NCBI GenBank assembly: GCA_964643575.1
Contig: CAZXTD010000001.1
Coordinates: 10,066-74,065 of the forward strand
Direction of reading: 5' to 3'
Origin: Glaciecola sp964643575
Lineage (GTDB): Bacteria; Pseudomonadota; Gammaproteobacteria; Enterobacterales; Alteromonadaceae
Length of the DNA: 64,000 nucleotides
Shown piece after piece: positions 1 to 8,863 of the stretch. Within the stretch, counting starts at the first letter, position 1. Each line of letters begins with the position of its first letter. The position numbers and the translations under genes were made by a program. The notes beneath the pieces are model-generated. The model made no database searches and had not been told where the DNA came from. It worked only from the letters and a program-made list of their open reading frames with translations.

Positions 1-2930
1 ATGGGCTGCTTGTTAGCGATATCCTCCTCAGATAAGGTAAAGTTAAGGTGATAATGAACGGTGCCAGAATAATGTTTGATGCCGTCATTTTGGTGAGACA
101 TCCAGTCTACTAATTGTGAAAACTCGGCCTCACCTGGGCCACTCCATCGGGGGTCAAAATCGACACGCCATGGCCCTTTAAGCTCAGTAGTCTTTTGGCT
201 ATCAGCGTTATAAATAGCATTTAGTAAATCGCTATGTTTGTGGCTGTAGTCAGGTACAGTATTGTCTCTGCGAATTAGCAAAAACCTGGCTCCATAAGGC
301 TCTATAAGCAAATTAGTTTTTAAACGCTCATCAGCATGAGTAAATGCCTTAATTTGTTCGATACTTCCATCGTCTACGTTCCATATTTCTGGCTTACCTG
401 CTTTTGCACGCATATCAACACTAAGGGTTTGAGTTTCGTCTTTGTCGTTGTAAAAAAAGAACAAATCGTTATTGGCTATGCGTCGATGCGCAAATAGTTT
501 TACCGCTTTATCATTAATTTTTAAAGCCGGTTGGTAGTTTAATTTTACAATGGTCTCATTTAGCGACATTGTGCTTACTTGTCCTTTGCCCACTTTTCTT
601 AATGCTTGATTGCCGTCTCCCCATATCTCTTGTGTAATCGCATCAAACTCTTCTTGCAAAGGCCATTCGCTATAGCCAATAGTTTGCTCTGGTTTGGCGC
701 TTACGACCGTTGCGCCCGCTAACACTAAATCACGAACTCGTCTTAAGGTTTCCATCTTTAGATACTGCGGTCTATGAAGTTCTAAGGCGCGATACCGGGT
801 CCCCTCAGGCAGCACTAAGTAACCGTTTTTAACTGTGATACGCTCTATCAACACCTCTGTGTTTACATAATCAAAATTAAACCCATCAGGCACTTTTGTA
901 TTATTTTTATTGGGAATAGCTTGTGGTGCCGTGTCGCCAAGATGGATTAGAAAATCAGACTCAGGTACACCTTGCTGCAGCAAATATGAGCCTCGCGCAA
1001 GGTACTTAAACCACTCAACACCGCCGTTATCCCACCACGTTTGGGTTCGGTCAATATGTGACCCGATACTATCCATGGTCATACCTGGCACCACATGCGT
1101 ATTGGGCTGATGTGCGTATCGATGAAACATTGTCTCGTTGATACCTCGAGCCCACATCTTGTCGCCATAGTGCTTATAAAACCAAGGATGGCCTCTCCAG
1201 TTAACAGTATTAATAGAGGTAAAGGACTCGGCGGAAATTATTTTTTTACCATATATGCGGGCAGAAGAAATCGCTGCGCTTACGCGGCCTGGGTACTCTT
1301 CGTCTCTGACCCAAAATTCACCCATAAGGCGGTCAGATTGCCCTCCAGCTCGAAGCTCATCAAAGGGCCCCCAACCATAAGGTTCAACATAAGACTCCAT
1401 GCCATATTCGTTGTTTATTCGAGTAAATTCACCATAATAGTTTTCGACCATCAAATCAGACAAATGCTGCCTAAACTCTTGCAAAATAGCCCCGCTTTGA
1501 TGTGAAGACTCAATCACACGACCAGTAATAAGCGGTAGCCAAGGAATAAAGTCATAGCCAAACTTTTCTTCAAAAGTTTTATCGATGCCTGTTGTCCAGT
1601 TTTGTCCGCCCATTTCATAACTGTCAATTTCTGACGTTTTTAGAGACGAATAGCCTTTCTCCTTTGCCTGATTAGCAATTTTCCCAACATATTGCTCAAA
1701 GTGAAATCGCAATGCTACAGGATCAAACTTGTCACACTCTAAACCCGTGCCCTCAACCGTTGCAGGAATATTTTTAGCACCCGTACTAGTATAACCAAAG
1801 CGTAAAACACGCCAATTTCCTTCAGGCAATACCGCGCCCGCTTTTGGTAAAACCCCTCTGTTCAATATCACTACATCACTGGCTGGGGTGACAACATTAT
1901 GATGAGTGTTAGGCGTAATCGTTAAACGCCCGCGCTCCATTGCGTTCATTGCCAGCCAATGCGGAACCCTTGGCACCGACCACAAATCAAATCGCTTAAT
2001 GCCGATGGCCTCAGAGAACACAAAACGAAAGTATTTAGCGGTAAAACCGTCAAATGTTGGGCTAAATGCCCACGTACGAGCGCCTGTTCGGGGGCGACGT
2101 AACTTATCGACTACGGTTGTAAAATTAATGCCATCATCTGAAATTTGCAGCATTGCCTCGCCATGACGCGAAGGAGTCTCTATTTGTAAGCTGCGTAAAG
2201 TGGTAAGCTCATCTACTTCAACTTGCACCCAATACTCTTTGTTTGCGTTTTCAGTAAAGACCAGTTCGGTATCCCAGTCTTTGTCTTTCAGAACGCTAAG
2301 GTCTGCGTTTGGCTCAGAGCTTGAAAGCCGTGCATTAGCAAAATTATTATGCTGATTGTACGCATTCTCTGGCAAGGCGATTACTGCTATATCTCTATAA
2401 AACCCCTCCTCAAACCCGGGTTGTTTGGGCACCAAAGTCTGTCCTCCTTTGACGCTTTCTTCTGACCAAGTAATGCGCTTCATGGACATTTCGGGCGTAA
2501 TCCAAGGGCCTCCGCTTGAAGACCATCCATCAGCATTATGTAGCCCCATTTCTAGGCCCAGTCTATCTGCTTCACCTAAGGCATGCACAAGTGTATCGTT
2601 AAACTCGTCGGTACCAAATCTCACCGGCCCGCGGGACGAAAATGGTCTATTTTGACGATGCACATGAAACAAGATAGCGCCTCCCATGCCGGCATCAGAC
2701 ATCGCTTGTAAGTCTTTGCTGTAGCCCGGTTTACTTAAGTTACCATTCATCGCGTGCATCCACGTTTTGGGTAAATAGTTTGGTGGGGGCGACTCGAAAT
2801 CTTCCTGCGAAATGCTTTGTGCAATCGCTACGCCAGATATGAAGAATAAACAAACACATATGGTCTTCTTTAAGCCCCCCAATACAGAAATATTAGAAGC
2901 TAATAGGACCGTTAAATTTTGATACTTCAT
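1..2930 (-). CDS. GH106 family alpha-L-rhamnosidase (3' end beyond window)
   Basis: The frame is open from an ATG at 2930 to base 1 with no stop, about 976 codons, so the C-terminus lies outside the window. After a hydrophobic export signal (about residues 20-38, ending IAQS) come the start PNYLPKTWMHAMNG, a DAGMGGAILF segment and HNADGWSSSGGPWI, all typical of the GH106 TIM barrel. A discoidin-like stretch (about 190-260) follows, and further on there is a beta-sandwich tail. GH106 enzymes remove terminal alpha-L-rhamnose from rhamnogalacturonan or ulvan oligosaccharides; the signal suggests a periplasmic or surface enzyme. It lies 25 bp downstream of the TIM-barrel gene and is probably the last gene of the GMC-isomerase-GH106 operon. 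The RBS is weak, so a start slightly downstream is possible. The family is fairly certain; the substrate linkage is inferred. Confidence 0.85.
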   Translation of the reverse strand, partial: MKYQNLTVLLASNISVLGGLKKTICVCLFFISGVAIAQSISQEDFESPPPNYLPKTWMHAMNGNLSKPGYSKDLQAMSDAGMGGAILFHVHRQNRPFSSRGPVRFGTDEFNDTLVHALGEADRLGLEMGLHNADGWSSSGGPWITPEMSMKRITWSEESVKGGQTLVPKQPGFEEGFYRDIAVIALPENAYNQHNNFANARLSSSEPNADLSVLKDKDWDTELVFTENANKEYWVQVEVDELTTLRSLQIETPSRHGEAMLQISDDGINFTTVVDKLRRPRTGARTWAFSPTFDGFTAKYFRFVFSEAIGIKRFDLWSVPRVPHWLAMNAMERGRLTITPNTHHNVVTPASDVVILNRGVLPKAGAVLPEGNWRVLRFGYTSTGAKNIPATVEGTGLECDKFDPVALRFHFEQYVGKIANQAKEKGYSSLKTSEIDSYEMGGQNWTTGIDKTFEEKFGYDFIPWLPLITGRVIESSHQSGAILQEFRQHLSDLMVENYYGEFTRINNEYGMESYVEPYGWGPFDELRAGGQSDRLMGEFWVRDEEYPGRVSAAISSARIYGKKIISAESFTSINTVNWRGHPWFYKHYGDKMWARGINETMFHRYAHQPNTHVVPGMTMDSIGSHIDRTQTWWDNGGVEWFKYLARGSYLLQQGVPESDFLIHLGDTAPQAIPNKNNTKVPDGFNFDYVNTEVLIERITVKNGYLVLPEGTRYRALELHRPQYLKMETLRRVRDLVLAGATVVSAKPEQTIGYSEWPLQEEFDAITQEIWGDGNQALRKVGKGQVSTMSLNETIVKLNYQPALKINDKAVKLFAHRRIANNDLFFFYNDKDETQTLSVDMRAKAGKPEIWNVDDGSIEQIKAFTHADERLKTNLLIEPYGARFLLIRRDNTVPDYSHKHSDLLNAIYNADSQKTTELKGPWRVDFDPRWSGPGEAEFSQLVDWMSHQNDGIKHYSGTVHYHLNFTLSEEDIANKQP

Positions 2931-2955
2931 AGACTGTTTGACCCAAATTAAAAAA

Positions 2956-3900
2956 TTAAGAAGAAGGATGGGCAAGCTGGGTAGCTTTTGCCAACTTGGC
3001 AATATCTGAAGCCGCTTTTGCTACATCTTTGTCTTTGGGAAAAAACTCAGCCCCAATAAATCCTTTATACCCCAATTCTCGGAGTCGATTGAGTACGTTG
3101 CCATAGGCAACTTCACCGGTTCCGGGTTGATTTCTGTTGGGAGAGTCAGCAAGTTGAACATAGGCTACTTGATCAAATCCGTTTTCAAGGTGCGTAATCA
3201 AATTACCGTTAGTGCGCTGCATATGAAAAAAATCCCAATTAAGTTTTACACTAGGGGAGTTTATTTCGCGACAGATACTTAAACCGGGTTCATTACCATA
3301 AATAAAATGACCTTTATGGGTGAAAGGATTATATGGCTCAATGGTAGCAACCATACCCGCTCTCTCTAACTTTGGCGCAGCTAAACGTAACATTCGAGTG
3401 TAGTTTTCAATCATTTCAGGCACGCTAAGGCCATCGACCAACTTATGACCAGTCACGTTAAAGTTAGAAACTTTAAGCACTTTCCCTGAATCGATAGCAA
3501 GATCTAACCATTCCCAAAACGCCTGTTCAGCGTTTGGATCGGCAAAGTTAGGTGGGTTAGGCGAGTAGCTAGTCAGCCTCATGCCCTGCTCTTTTAACCT
3601 CTTAGCGATAGCATCAGGGGTTTTACCATTTTTCGGGTTGTTCGGATTCCACATTTCGATAGCTGAAAAGCCCAGTGCTTTAGCCGCATCAATTCGATCT
3701 AAAAAAGGCATAGGCCTAAACCATTGCTCAATATTGCAAGCAAAAGACGATAACCATTTTTTGCGTTCTGAAATTGGTAAATAATTGGCGGATTCATTTT
3801 TATCAAATGTTTGCATAGTTCTAGTTTGGCTGGCGCATCCTGATATGCTGGCAGAAGCACCAATCAGTATTGCACTCGATACAAATTTGCGACGGTCCAT
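2956..3900 (-). CDS. Exported hydroxypyruvate isomerase-like TIM-barrel lipoprotein
   Basis: A 314-residue AP-endonuclease-2/xylose-isomerase-like TIM barrel. The C-terminal half matches the hydroxypyruvate isomerase (Hyi) pattern closely: IEPYNP (metal-binding Glu), NWDFFHMQRTNGNL, VQLADSPNRNQPGTGEVAY and GFIGAEFFPK. Unlike cytosolic Hyi it starts with a twin-arginine motif (DRRKFV, residues 2-7) and a lipobox ISGC with Cys22, so it is predicted to be exported by Tat and lipidated. Its ATG overlaps the stop of the GMC oxidoreductase (TAATG), which implies translational coupling and a joint reaction. The true substrate is unknown. Genuine hydroxypyruvate seems unlikely outside the cytoplasm; isomerisation, epimerisation or elimination on an oxidised sugar is more plausible. 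Confidence 0.75.
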   Translation of the reverse strand: MDRRKFVSSAILIGASASISGCASQTRTMQTFDKNESANYLPISERKKWLSSFACNIEQWFRPMPFLDRIDAAKALGFSAIEMWNPNNPKNGKTPDAIAKRLKEQGMRLTSYSPNPPNFADPNAEQAFWEWLDLAIDSGKVLKVSNFNVTGHKLVDGLSVPEMIENYTRMLRLAAPKLERAGMVATIEPYNPFTHKGHFIYGNEPGLSICREINSPSVKLNWDFFHMQRTNGNLITHLENGFDQVAYVQLADSPNRNQPGTGEVAYGNVLNRLRELGYKGFIGAEFFPKDKDVAKAASDIAKLAKATQLAHPSS

Positions 3901-5630
3901 TATAGAGTTCCTTTGCTCATTAGCTTGGCTGCATAATCAGCAGCACGAGCAGTAAGTGCCATGTAAGTAAGAGAGGGGTTTTGGGTCGCTGAAGACGACA
4001 TTGCAGCACCGTCGGTAACAAACAGATTCGCCACATCGTGGGCTTGAGACCAAGCATTAAGCACCGATGTTTTAGGATTATTTCCCATACATGCGCCCCC
4101 CATTTCGTGGGTTCGAGCGCCAACACTAATATGTTTATTGGCCCCTTCTTTGTTTATTTTTATTTCGGTGCAGCCACCCACCTCCAAAATCTCTTGAATA
4201 TCTTTAGCCGCTTGTTCGGTCATTTTGCGTTCGTTTTCGCCTATTTTTGCGTCAATATGCAAAAGCGGTATGCCCCACTGATCTTTTTTAGTTGGGTGCA
4301 GACTTGCTCGGTTATCGTAGTAAGGTAATATTTCGCCATACATAAAGGCTCTAAAGACCCATTTAGAGGGTTGATTTGCTTGCCCCTTAACAAGCTCACC
4401 AATGCCTTCACTTTTAGCTGTATTGCCTGTATATGTTCGGTTGCGAGCAGTTGTTTGTATACCATAACCTCTTACAAAATCGACATCAGGGCTCTTTTGC
4501 TGTCTAAAGTTTGGAATATACGTGGCAATGGGGCGGCGTCCAAAAGCATACTTATCGTCTAAACCGGGCACTGTGCCACTTGCCCTTACGCCGGTGAAAT
4601 GGTCCATAATGTAGCGACCCACCACTCCGCTTGAATTAGCCATGCCGTTGGGAAAAGTCTTTGATATAGAATTGAGCAGTATTTGAACCGAGCCAAGAGC
4701 TGAAGCGCAAAGAAATACAACGCGAGCTTTGTATTGTGTCTGGGCTTTTGTATGCGCGTCAATGACGGTTACGCCTGATGCCTTTTTGCTTTGTTCATCG
4801 TAATCAATATGCGATGCAATAGCGTCAGTCACTATGGTGAGTTTGCCAGTAACTTTGGCAGCGGGCAAGGTTGCCGATAGCGAGCTAAAATAAGCACCAA
4901 ATGTACACCCTCTGTTGCAATATGCTCTGGCTTGGCATTTGCCTCGGCCAAGACGCATTTGCTCGGCTGTTGGTTCTGTTAAATTGGCTGCTCGCGCTGC
5001 TATTAAATGACGGTCTTTATATTTTTTTGCTAAGTTTTGGGCGACAACTTTTTCGGCACAGCTCATCTCCCAAGCTTGCTGGGTCACAGAGTCTGGCACA
5101 CTGTCTAAGCCATCGTTGTTTCCGGACACACCAATAAAACGTTCAACATATTCATACCAAGGCGCTAAATCATCATAGCCAATTGGCCACGGTACGCCGT
5201 GCCCATCTCTTGCATTAGATTCAAAATCGGAGCGTCCCCAGCGATAGACTTGACGGGCCCATGTAAGAGAGCGACCTCCAAGTTGATATCCTCTCGTCCA
5301 CATAAACGGATTATTTTTAGGGTGGGAATACGGATACTCTTTTTCATCTGCAAAAAAGTGCATCATTTCAGGGCGATATCGCCCAAATTTCTTTTTAAAT
5401 AGCTGATATCGGCCTTCTTCATCATATTTTTCGGTGCCTAAATTTCTGTTTTGAAGCATCCAAGGTGACTGCATGTCTTTATATTCTGGACCTCTATGCT
5501 CTACGTTACGCCCTCGCTCGATAACAAGTGTATTGAATCCTTTTTCACAAAATTCTTTCGCTGCCCATCCGCCTGTAATGCCAGAGCCCACAACGATCAC
5601 ATCAAATGATTGATTATTGGTTGTTGCCAT
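3900..5630 (-). CDS. GMC family FAD-dependent oxidoreductase
   Basis: A 576-residue glucose-methanol-choline oxidoreductase. The N-terminal FAD-binding motif VVGSGITGG is at about residues 14-22. The C-terminal signature holds the catalytic pair His508 (in ARTHEMGG) and Asn551 (in TQNPSLT). A cysteine-containing segment around CQARAYCNRGCTFGAYF is usual in the bacterial sugar/alcohol dehydrogenase branch. No signal peptide is visible, although the coupled downstream protein is a Tat lipoprotein; cytosolic action or co-export with a Tat partner are both possible. GMC enzymes of this branch oxidise sugar hydroxyls, so a role in oxidising a rhamnoside or related sugar before the isomerase-like step is inferred from context. 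The gene starts a three-gene operon with its own 260 bp upstream gap. Confidence 0.85.
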   Translation of the reverse strand: MATTNNQSFDVIVVGSGITGGWAAKEFCEKGFNTLVIERGRNVEHRGPEYKDMQSPWMLQNRNLGTEKYDEEGRYQLFKKKFGRYRPEMMHFFADEKEYPYSHPKNNPFMWTRGYQLGGRSLTWARQVYRWGRSDFESNARDGHGVPWPIGYDDLAPWYEYVERFIGVSGNNDGLDSVPDSVTQQAWEMSCAEKVVAQNLAKKYKDRHLIAARAANLTEPTAEQMRLGRGKCQARAYCNRGCTFGAYFSSLSATLPAAKVTGKLTIVTDAIASHIDYDEQSKKASGVTVIDAHTKAQTQYKARVVFLCASALGSVQILLNSISKTFPNGMANSSGVVGRYIMDHFTGVRASGTVPGLDDKYAFGRRPIATYIPNFRQQKSPDVDFVRGYGIQTTARNRTYTGNTAKSEGIGELVKGQANQPSKWVFRAFMYGEILPYYDNRASLHPTKKDQWGIPLLHIDAKIGENERKMTEQAAKDIQEILEVGGCTEIKINKEGANKHISVGARTHEMGGACMGNNPKTSVLNAWSQAHDVANLFVTDGAAMSSSATQNPSLTYMALTARAADYAAKLMSKGTL

Positions 5631-5806
5631 TTATTGTCATACCCTTATTGCCTGCTCATACGCATGCATTAATGATTTATTTTGACCTATAATGACTTCT
5701 TATGCCTAATTATGCAACAAAATATCACAAAGCGTTTACATGATATTTACGGTTAGAAATAAAAACCGCTTGATTTGATGGAGGAAAGGTAGCTTTTAAA
5801 AGAAGA

Positions 5807-5842
5807 GCATTTATAGTTTAAAGATATTAAAACTATAAATGC
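5807..5842 (-). terminator. Hairpin after kduI
   Basis: Arms GCATTTATAGTTT (5807-5819) and AAACTATAAATGC (5830-5842) pair perfectly over 13 bp with a 10-nt loop, about 50 bp downstream of the kduI stop on the minus strand. The following sequence is only moderately T-rich, so it may act as a weak terminator or mRNA 3' end before the GMC promoter. Confidence 0.5.
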
Positions 5843-5890
5843 CATCGCAACAGTATGCGCTAAAGCGCAAATAAACAACTTAGGTTTGCA

Positions 5891-6721
5891 CTAGCTTAAA
5901 TCTGATATTTTTAAATGGTCCATATCATCAAATTCTTGGTTCTCACCGCCCATTGCCCAAATAAACGTGTAATTCACAGTCCCAACACCACTATGAATTG
6001 ACCACATTGGTGAGGCTATTGCTACCTCTGGAGGAAGCGCTAAAGGACGTACTTCTGATGGCTCACCCATCATATGAAAAACCCTTTCTTCTGTCGGTAA
6101 ATCAAAATACATATATATTTCAGTGCGTCTGGCATGTGTATGCGGTGGTTTGGTATTCCACACACTGCCAGGCTTAAGCTCTGTGATACCCATTACAAGT
6201 TGACAACTGTCGACAATTCCGGGGCGAATAGACTGAAAGATAGTTCGTTCGTTAGATGTTTCTTGAGCACCTAAGTGAATTGTTTGCGCTTTGTCTTTTG
6301 GCACGTGAACAGTCTTTGTCACGCGGTGTGCAGGATAAGACACCAGGTAAAATTTGGCGGGCTTTGTCGCATCAACAGAAGACAACTCCACACTTTTACT
6401 CTCTCTGGCAATATAGAGGCTGTCTTTATTAGACATTGTAAAAGTCTCGCCATCTACGATGATACTTCCCTCGTCGCCGATATTAATTATACCGACTTCG
6501 CGGCGCTGGCAAAAATAATCCGCGGCGAGCTCTTTATGAGTAGGAAGTGTTAAAGCCTCACTTGTAGGCATAATACCGCCTACTATCCCTCTATCCACAT
6601 CGGTATAGGTTAAATTAACGGCACCTTCGTTAAAAAGTGGTGCTGTCACAAATGCTTCACGTAACTCGTCGTTGCGCATAGTTTTGTAGCTTCTTTTATC
6701 AGCACTAAACATAAATTGCAT
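5891..6721 (-). CDS. kduI: 5-dehydro-4-deoxy-D-glucuronate isomerase
   Basis: A 276-residue cupin enzyme, close to the usual 278. It converts 5-keto-4-deoxyuronate, the product of uronate-specific polysaccharide lyases and unsaturated glucuronyl hydrolases, into 3-deoxy-D-glycero-2,5-hexodiulosonate in the cytoplasm. The zinc-binding motif is recognisable: PPHTHARRTEIYMYF, with two His and one Glu, plus a later His in PMWSIHSGVGT. It lies 45 bp downstream of kduD, so the two probably form an operon. The following enzymes of the pathway (KdgK, Eda) are not in this window. Its presence shows the locus handles unsaturated uronates as well as rhamnose. Confidence 0.93.
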   Translation of the reverse strand: MQFMFSADKRSYKTMRNDELREAFVTAPLFNEGAVNLTYTDVDRGIVGGIMPTSEALTLPTHKELAADYFCQRREVGIINIGDEGSIIVDGETFTMSNKDSLYIARESKSVELSSVDATKPAKFYLVSYPAHRVTKTVHVPKDKAQTIHLGAQETSNERTIFQSIRPGIVDSCQLVMGITELKPGSVWNTKPPHTHARRTEIYMYFDLPTEERVFHMMGEPSEVRPLALPPEVAIASPMWSIHSGVGTVNYTFIWAMGGENQEFDDMDHLKISDLS

Positions 6722-6766
6722 AAGAGCTCCTTTAATTAAATCAAAAAAATTATTAGGTAGGGCTTA

Positions 6767-7540
6767 TTAGCGAGCCATCCACCCACCATCAACGAGCATA
6801 ATATGACCGTTCATATAGTCTGACGCTTTGCTTGATAAAAACACGGTCGCGCCAGCTAAGTCTTCAGGCTTACCCCATTCTCCAGTCGGTATTCTGGCAG
6901 TTATGCTTGAAAGTCGCTCAGGATCTTGGCGTAAGTTATATGTGTTATCTGTTTCAAAATATCCAGGCGCTATTGCATTAACTTGAATGCCTGAGCTTGC
7001 CCATTCATTTGCTAAGGCTTTAGTCAACTGCGCTACACCGCCCTTACTCGCTGCGTAAGAAGGAACGGTGATCCCACCTGAAAAACTGAGTAACGACGCA
7101 ATGTTGATGATTTTACCTGAGCCTTGTTTAAGCATCTGCTTACCAGCTTCACGACAAAATTTAAATACACCGTTGAGGTTGACGTTAATTACCTCATTCC
7201 AATCATCATCGGTAAACTCATGTGCTGGCGCACGTTTAATCGTGCCAGCATTGTTAACCAAAATATCGATATTGCCATATTTTGCCATTACATCGTCAAT
7301 AACCTTGGTGATTTGCTTGCCGTCTGATTGGTCACAGCCAAGTGCCATTGATGGAATATTTTTAGAATCTAAAATGCTGATAGTGTTAGCAAGATTCTCA
7401 ACTTTTGAACCTACCACTACAACTGTTGCTCCTGCTTCGCCAAGCGCAATTGCCATAGATTGGCCGAGCCCTCTCGTTGCGCCAGTTACAACAGCAACCT
7501 TCCCCGACAAACCAAATTGCTTATTTAAAAATTCTTGCAT
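6767..7540 (-). CDS. kduD: 2-deoxy-D-gluconate 3-dehydrogenase (DK reductase), SDR family
   Basis: A 257-residue short-chain dehydrogenase with the nucleotide motif TGATRGLG (about residues 20-27), NNAGTI, catalytic Ser (ASLLSFSG) and the YAASKGG motif. KduD reduces the diketo product of KduI to 2-keto-3-deoxygluconate. It sits directly upstream of kduI with matching orientation, and that pairing is the main reason to prefer KduD over a generic SDR. It is divergent from the DeoR regulator across a 424 bp gap that contains a candidate operator. Confidence 0.9.
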   Translation of the reverse strand: MQEFLNKQFGLSGKVAVVTGATRGLGQSMAIALGEAGATVVVVGSKVENLANTISILDSKNIPSMALGCDQSDGKQITKVIDDVMAKYGNIDILVNNAGTIKRAPAHEFTDDDWNEVINVNLNGVFKFCREAGKQMLKQGSGKIINIASLLSFSGGITVPSYAASKGGVAQLTKALANEWASSGIQVNAIAPGYFETDNTYNLRQDPERLSSITARIPTGEWGKPEDLAGATVFLSSKASDYMNGHIMLVDGGWMAR

Positions 7541-7964
7541 GACTTAATCCCCTTGTATTGACTGCTAAATCGCACCCTAAGTTGCTATTCAACTATGTGC
7601 GTAAGCTTACTTGTTATAAATGCCCACTAGTGAAAACTATCGTCAAGAATATAGACGTGATGACGTACTTTCACAATCTAGAAAAAAAAACGGACTAATT
7701 TGATAATTGTACCCTCGCAGTTATTGATTGTAAATGATTGATTTAGACTTATTATGATGGGTTTAACATTTAAGTAACAACTCATTAAAATCATGGGATT
7801 ACTGTATTTTTAGTTTAAACGGCTTGTAAAAATTGGATATTTTACTGATCAATATTTAAGAAAATAACATAAAATCAACATAAGTTATCATTTTAGGTCA
7901 AATTACGTTACCATTAAAAAATGGTATACAAAAATCATGTTGAAGTTTAGAGTAAGAGGAATAT
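7541..7964. promoter_or_regulatory. Divergent kduD/deoR promoter region
   Basis: This 424 bp AT-rich gap separates the kduD-kduI operon from the divergently transcribed DeoR regulator. It must hold both promoters. It includes the candidate operator at 7723-7738 that is also seen upstream of rhaEW. A good RBS (agaggaa) precedes the regulator ATG at 7965. No open reading frame of interest was seen. Confidence 0.5.
7723..7738 (-). promoter_or_regulatory. Candidate operator shared with rhaEW promoter
   Basis: On the minus strand this reads ATCATTTACAATCAAT. It matches 14 of 16 bases of ATCATTTTCAATCATT at 15667-15682 upstream of rhaEW. The position between kduD and the DeoR gene fits an operator for that regulator, but AT-rich chance similarity cannot be excluded. 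Confidence 0.4.
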
Positions 7965-8786
7965 ATGAGTTACGGTGAAACGTCAGTTAAAGGCTTACCC
8001 ATGTTAGAAAAACATAGGCAACAACTAATTAAAGATATTCTTGATCAACAACAATTTGCAAGTGTTCGTAGTTTAACTGAAAAGTTAAATACTTCTGAAG
8101 CAACTATCAGAAGAGATATCACTAAAATGGCTAAGCGAAACGAAATCGTAAAGATTCGGGGTGGTGCAGAATCGGTCAATGCCATGCCAAAAAAGAAACA
8201 TCTTGCTAGCTCTGCTTTTATCGTTGATAAAACCAAACGCTCTGAAACTAAAAAACTCATTGCTAAAAGAGCGGTTGAATTATGCTCCAATGGTGATTCC
8301 ATTATTATAAATGGCGGCAGCTCAACCTACATGATGGGCGAATTTCTTCCTGACGTTGATGTAAATGTGCTTACCAATTCGTTTGTACTTGCCAATTATC
8401 TAACAGAAAACAGTGATAACCAAGTTACCTTGCCGGGCGGCGAGATTTATCGTGAGCAAGGCATAATACTCAGTTCTTACGACAATGACTGCACTGAGTT
8501 TTATTACGGTAGCATGATGTTTATGGGTACGCCCGGAATTGGCAAATTTGGTGTAATGGAGTCAGATCCTTTGCTCGTGCGATCTGAACATAAATTGAAA
8601 AAGCAGGCTGAAAAGCTTGTGATACTTGCCGATAGCTCAAAAATAGGCACACGTAGTAATTTTGTATTTTGTCCTTTAGACGACGTGGATATTTTGATTA
8701 CTGACTCAAAAGCATCTCCAGAAGAAATTAGATTTTTTGAAGACAATAACATTCAAGTGATTGTAGTAGAAGCTGTAGACGAGTAA
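7965..8786 (+). CDS. DeoR family transcriptional regulator, probable rhamnose/uronate regulator
   Basis: A 273-residue protein with an N-terminal DeoR helix-turn-helix (about residues 19-70, SVRSLTEKLNTSEATIRRD) and a C-terminal sugar-phosphate sensor domain of the DeoRC type (NGGSSTYMMGEFL, then VILADSSKIG). Regulators of this family respond to phosphorylated sugars. DeoR-type RhaR proteins control rhamnose genes in rhizobia and Bacillus, so a similar role is inferred here. The gene lies between kduDI and the rhamnose operon, facing both. A clear RBS (agaggaa) supports the ATG at 7965. Confidence 0.8.
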   Translation: MSYGETSVKGLPMLEKHRQQLIKDILDQQQFASVRSLTEKLNTSEATIRRDITKMAKRNEIVKIRGGAESVNAMPKKKHLASSAFIVDKTKRSETKKLIAKRAVELCSNGDSIIINGGSSTYMMGEFLPDVDVNVLTNSFVLANYLTENSDNQVTLPGGEIYREQGIILSSYDNDCTEFYYGSMMFMGTPGIGKFGVMESDPLLVRSEHKLKKQAEKLVILADSSKIGTRSNFVFCPLDDVDILITDSKASPEEIRFFEDNNIQVIVVEAVDE

Positions 8787-8803
8787 TATTGCGCAAAATC
8801 AAA

Positions 8804-8844
8804 AATGAATAAAACTATAAACGGAGTGTTTAGTTTTATTCATT
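8804..8844. terminator. Convergent hairpin between deoR and kinase genes
   Basis: Arms AATGAATAAAACTA (8804-8817) and TAGTTTTATTCATT (8831-8844) form a 14 bp stem with a 13-nt loop between the convergent ends of the regulator and the FGGY kinase gene. It is AT-rich and has no strong T-tract, so it is at most a weak bidirectional terminator. Confidence 0.45.
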
Positions 8845-8863
8845 CTCTAAAAAGTTCTTCGGG

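Noticed and set aside
910..2655. Several plus-strand open frames of 66-136 codons
   Set aside because: They lie antisense to the continuous GH106 reading frame, which has clear family motifs; the plus-strand translations show no domain or RBS support.
5725..5745. LacI/catabolite-type operator TGTAAACGCTTTGT (minus strand) before the GMC gene
   Set aside because: Only half of the site is palindromic, and it differs from the TTAGCGCTAA operators found elsewhere in the window.
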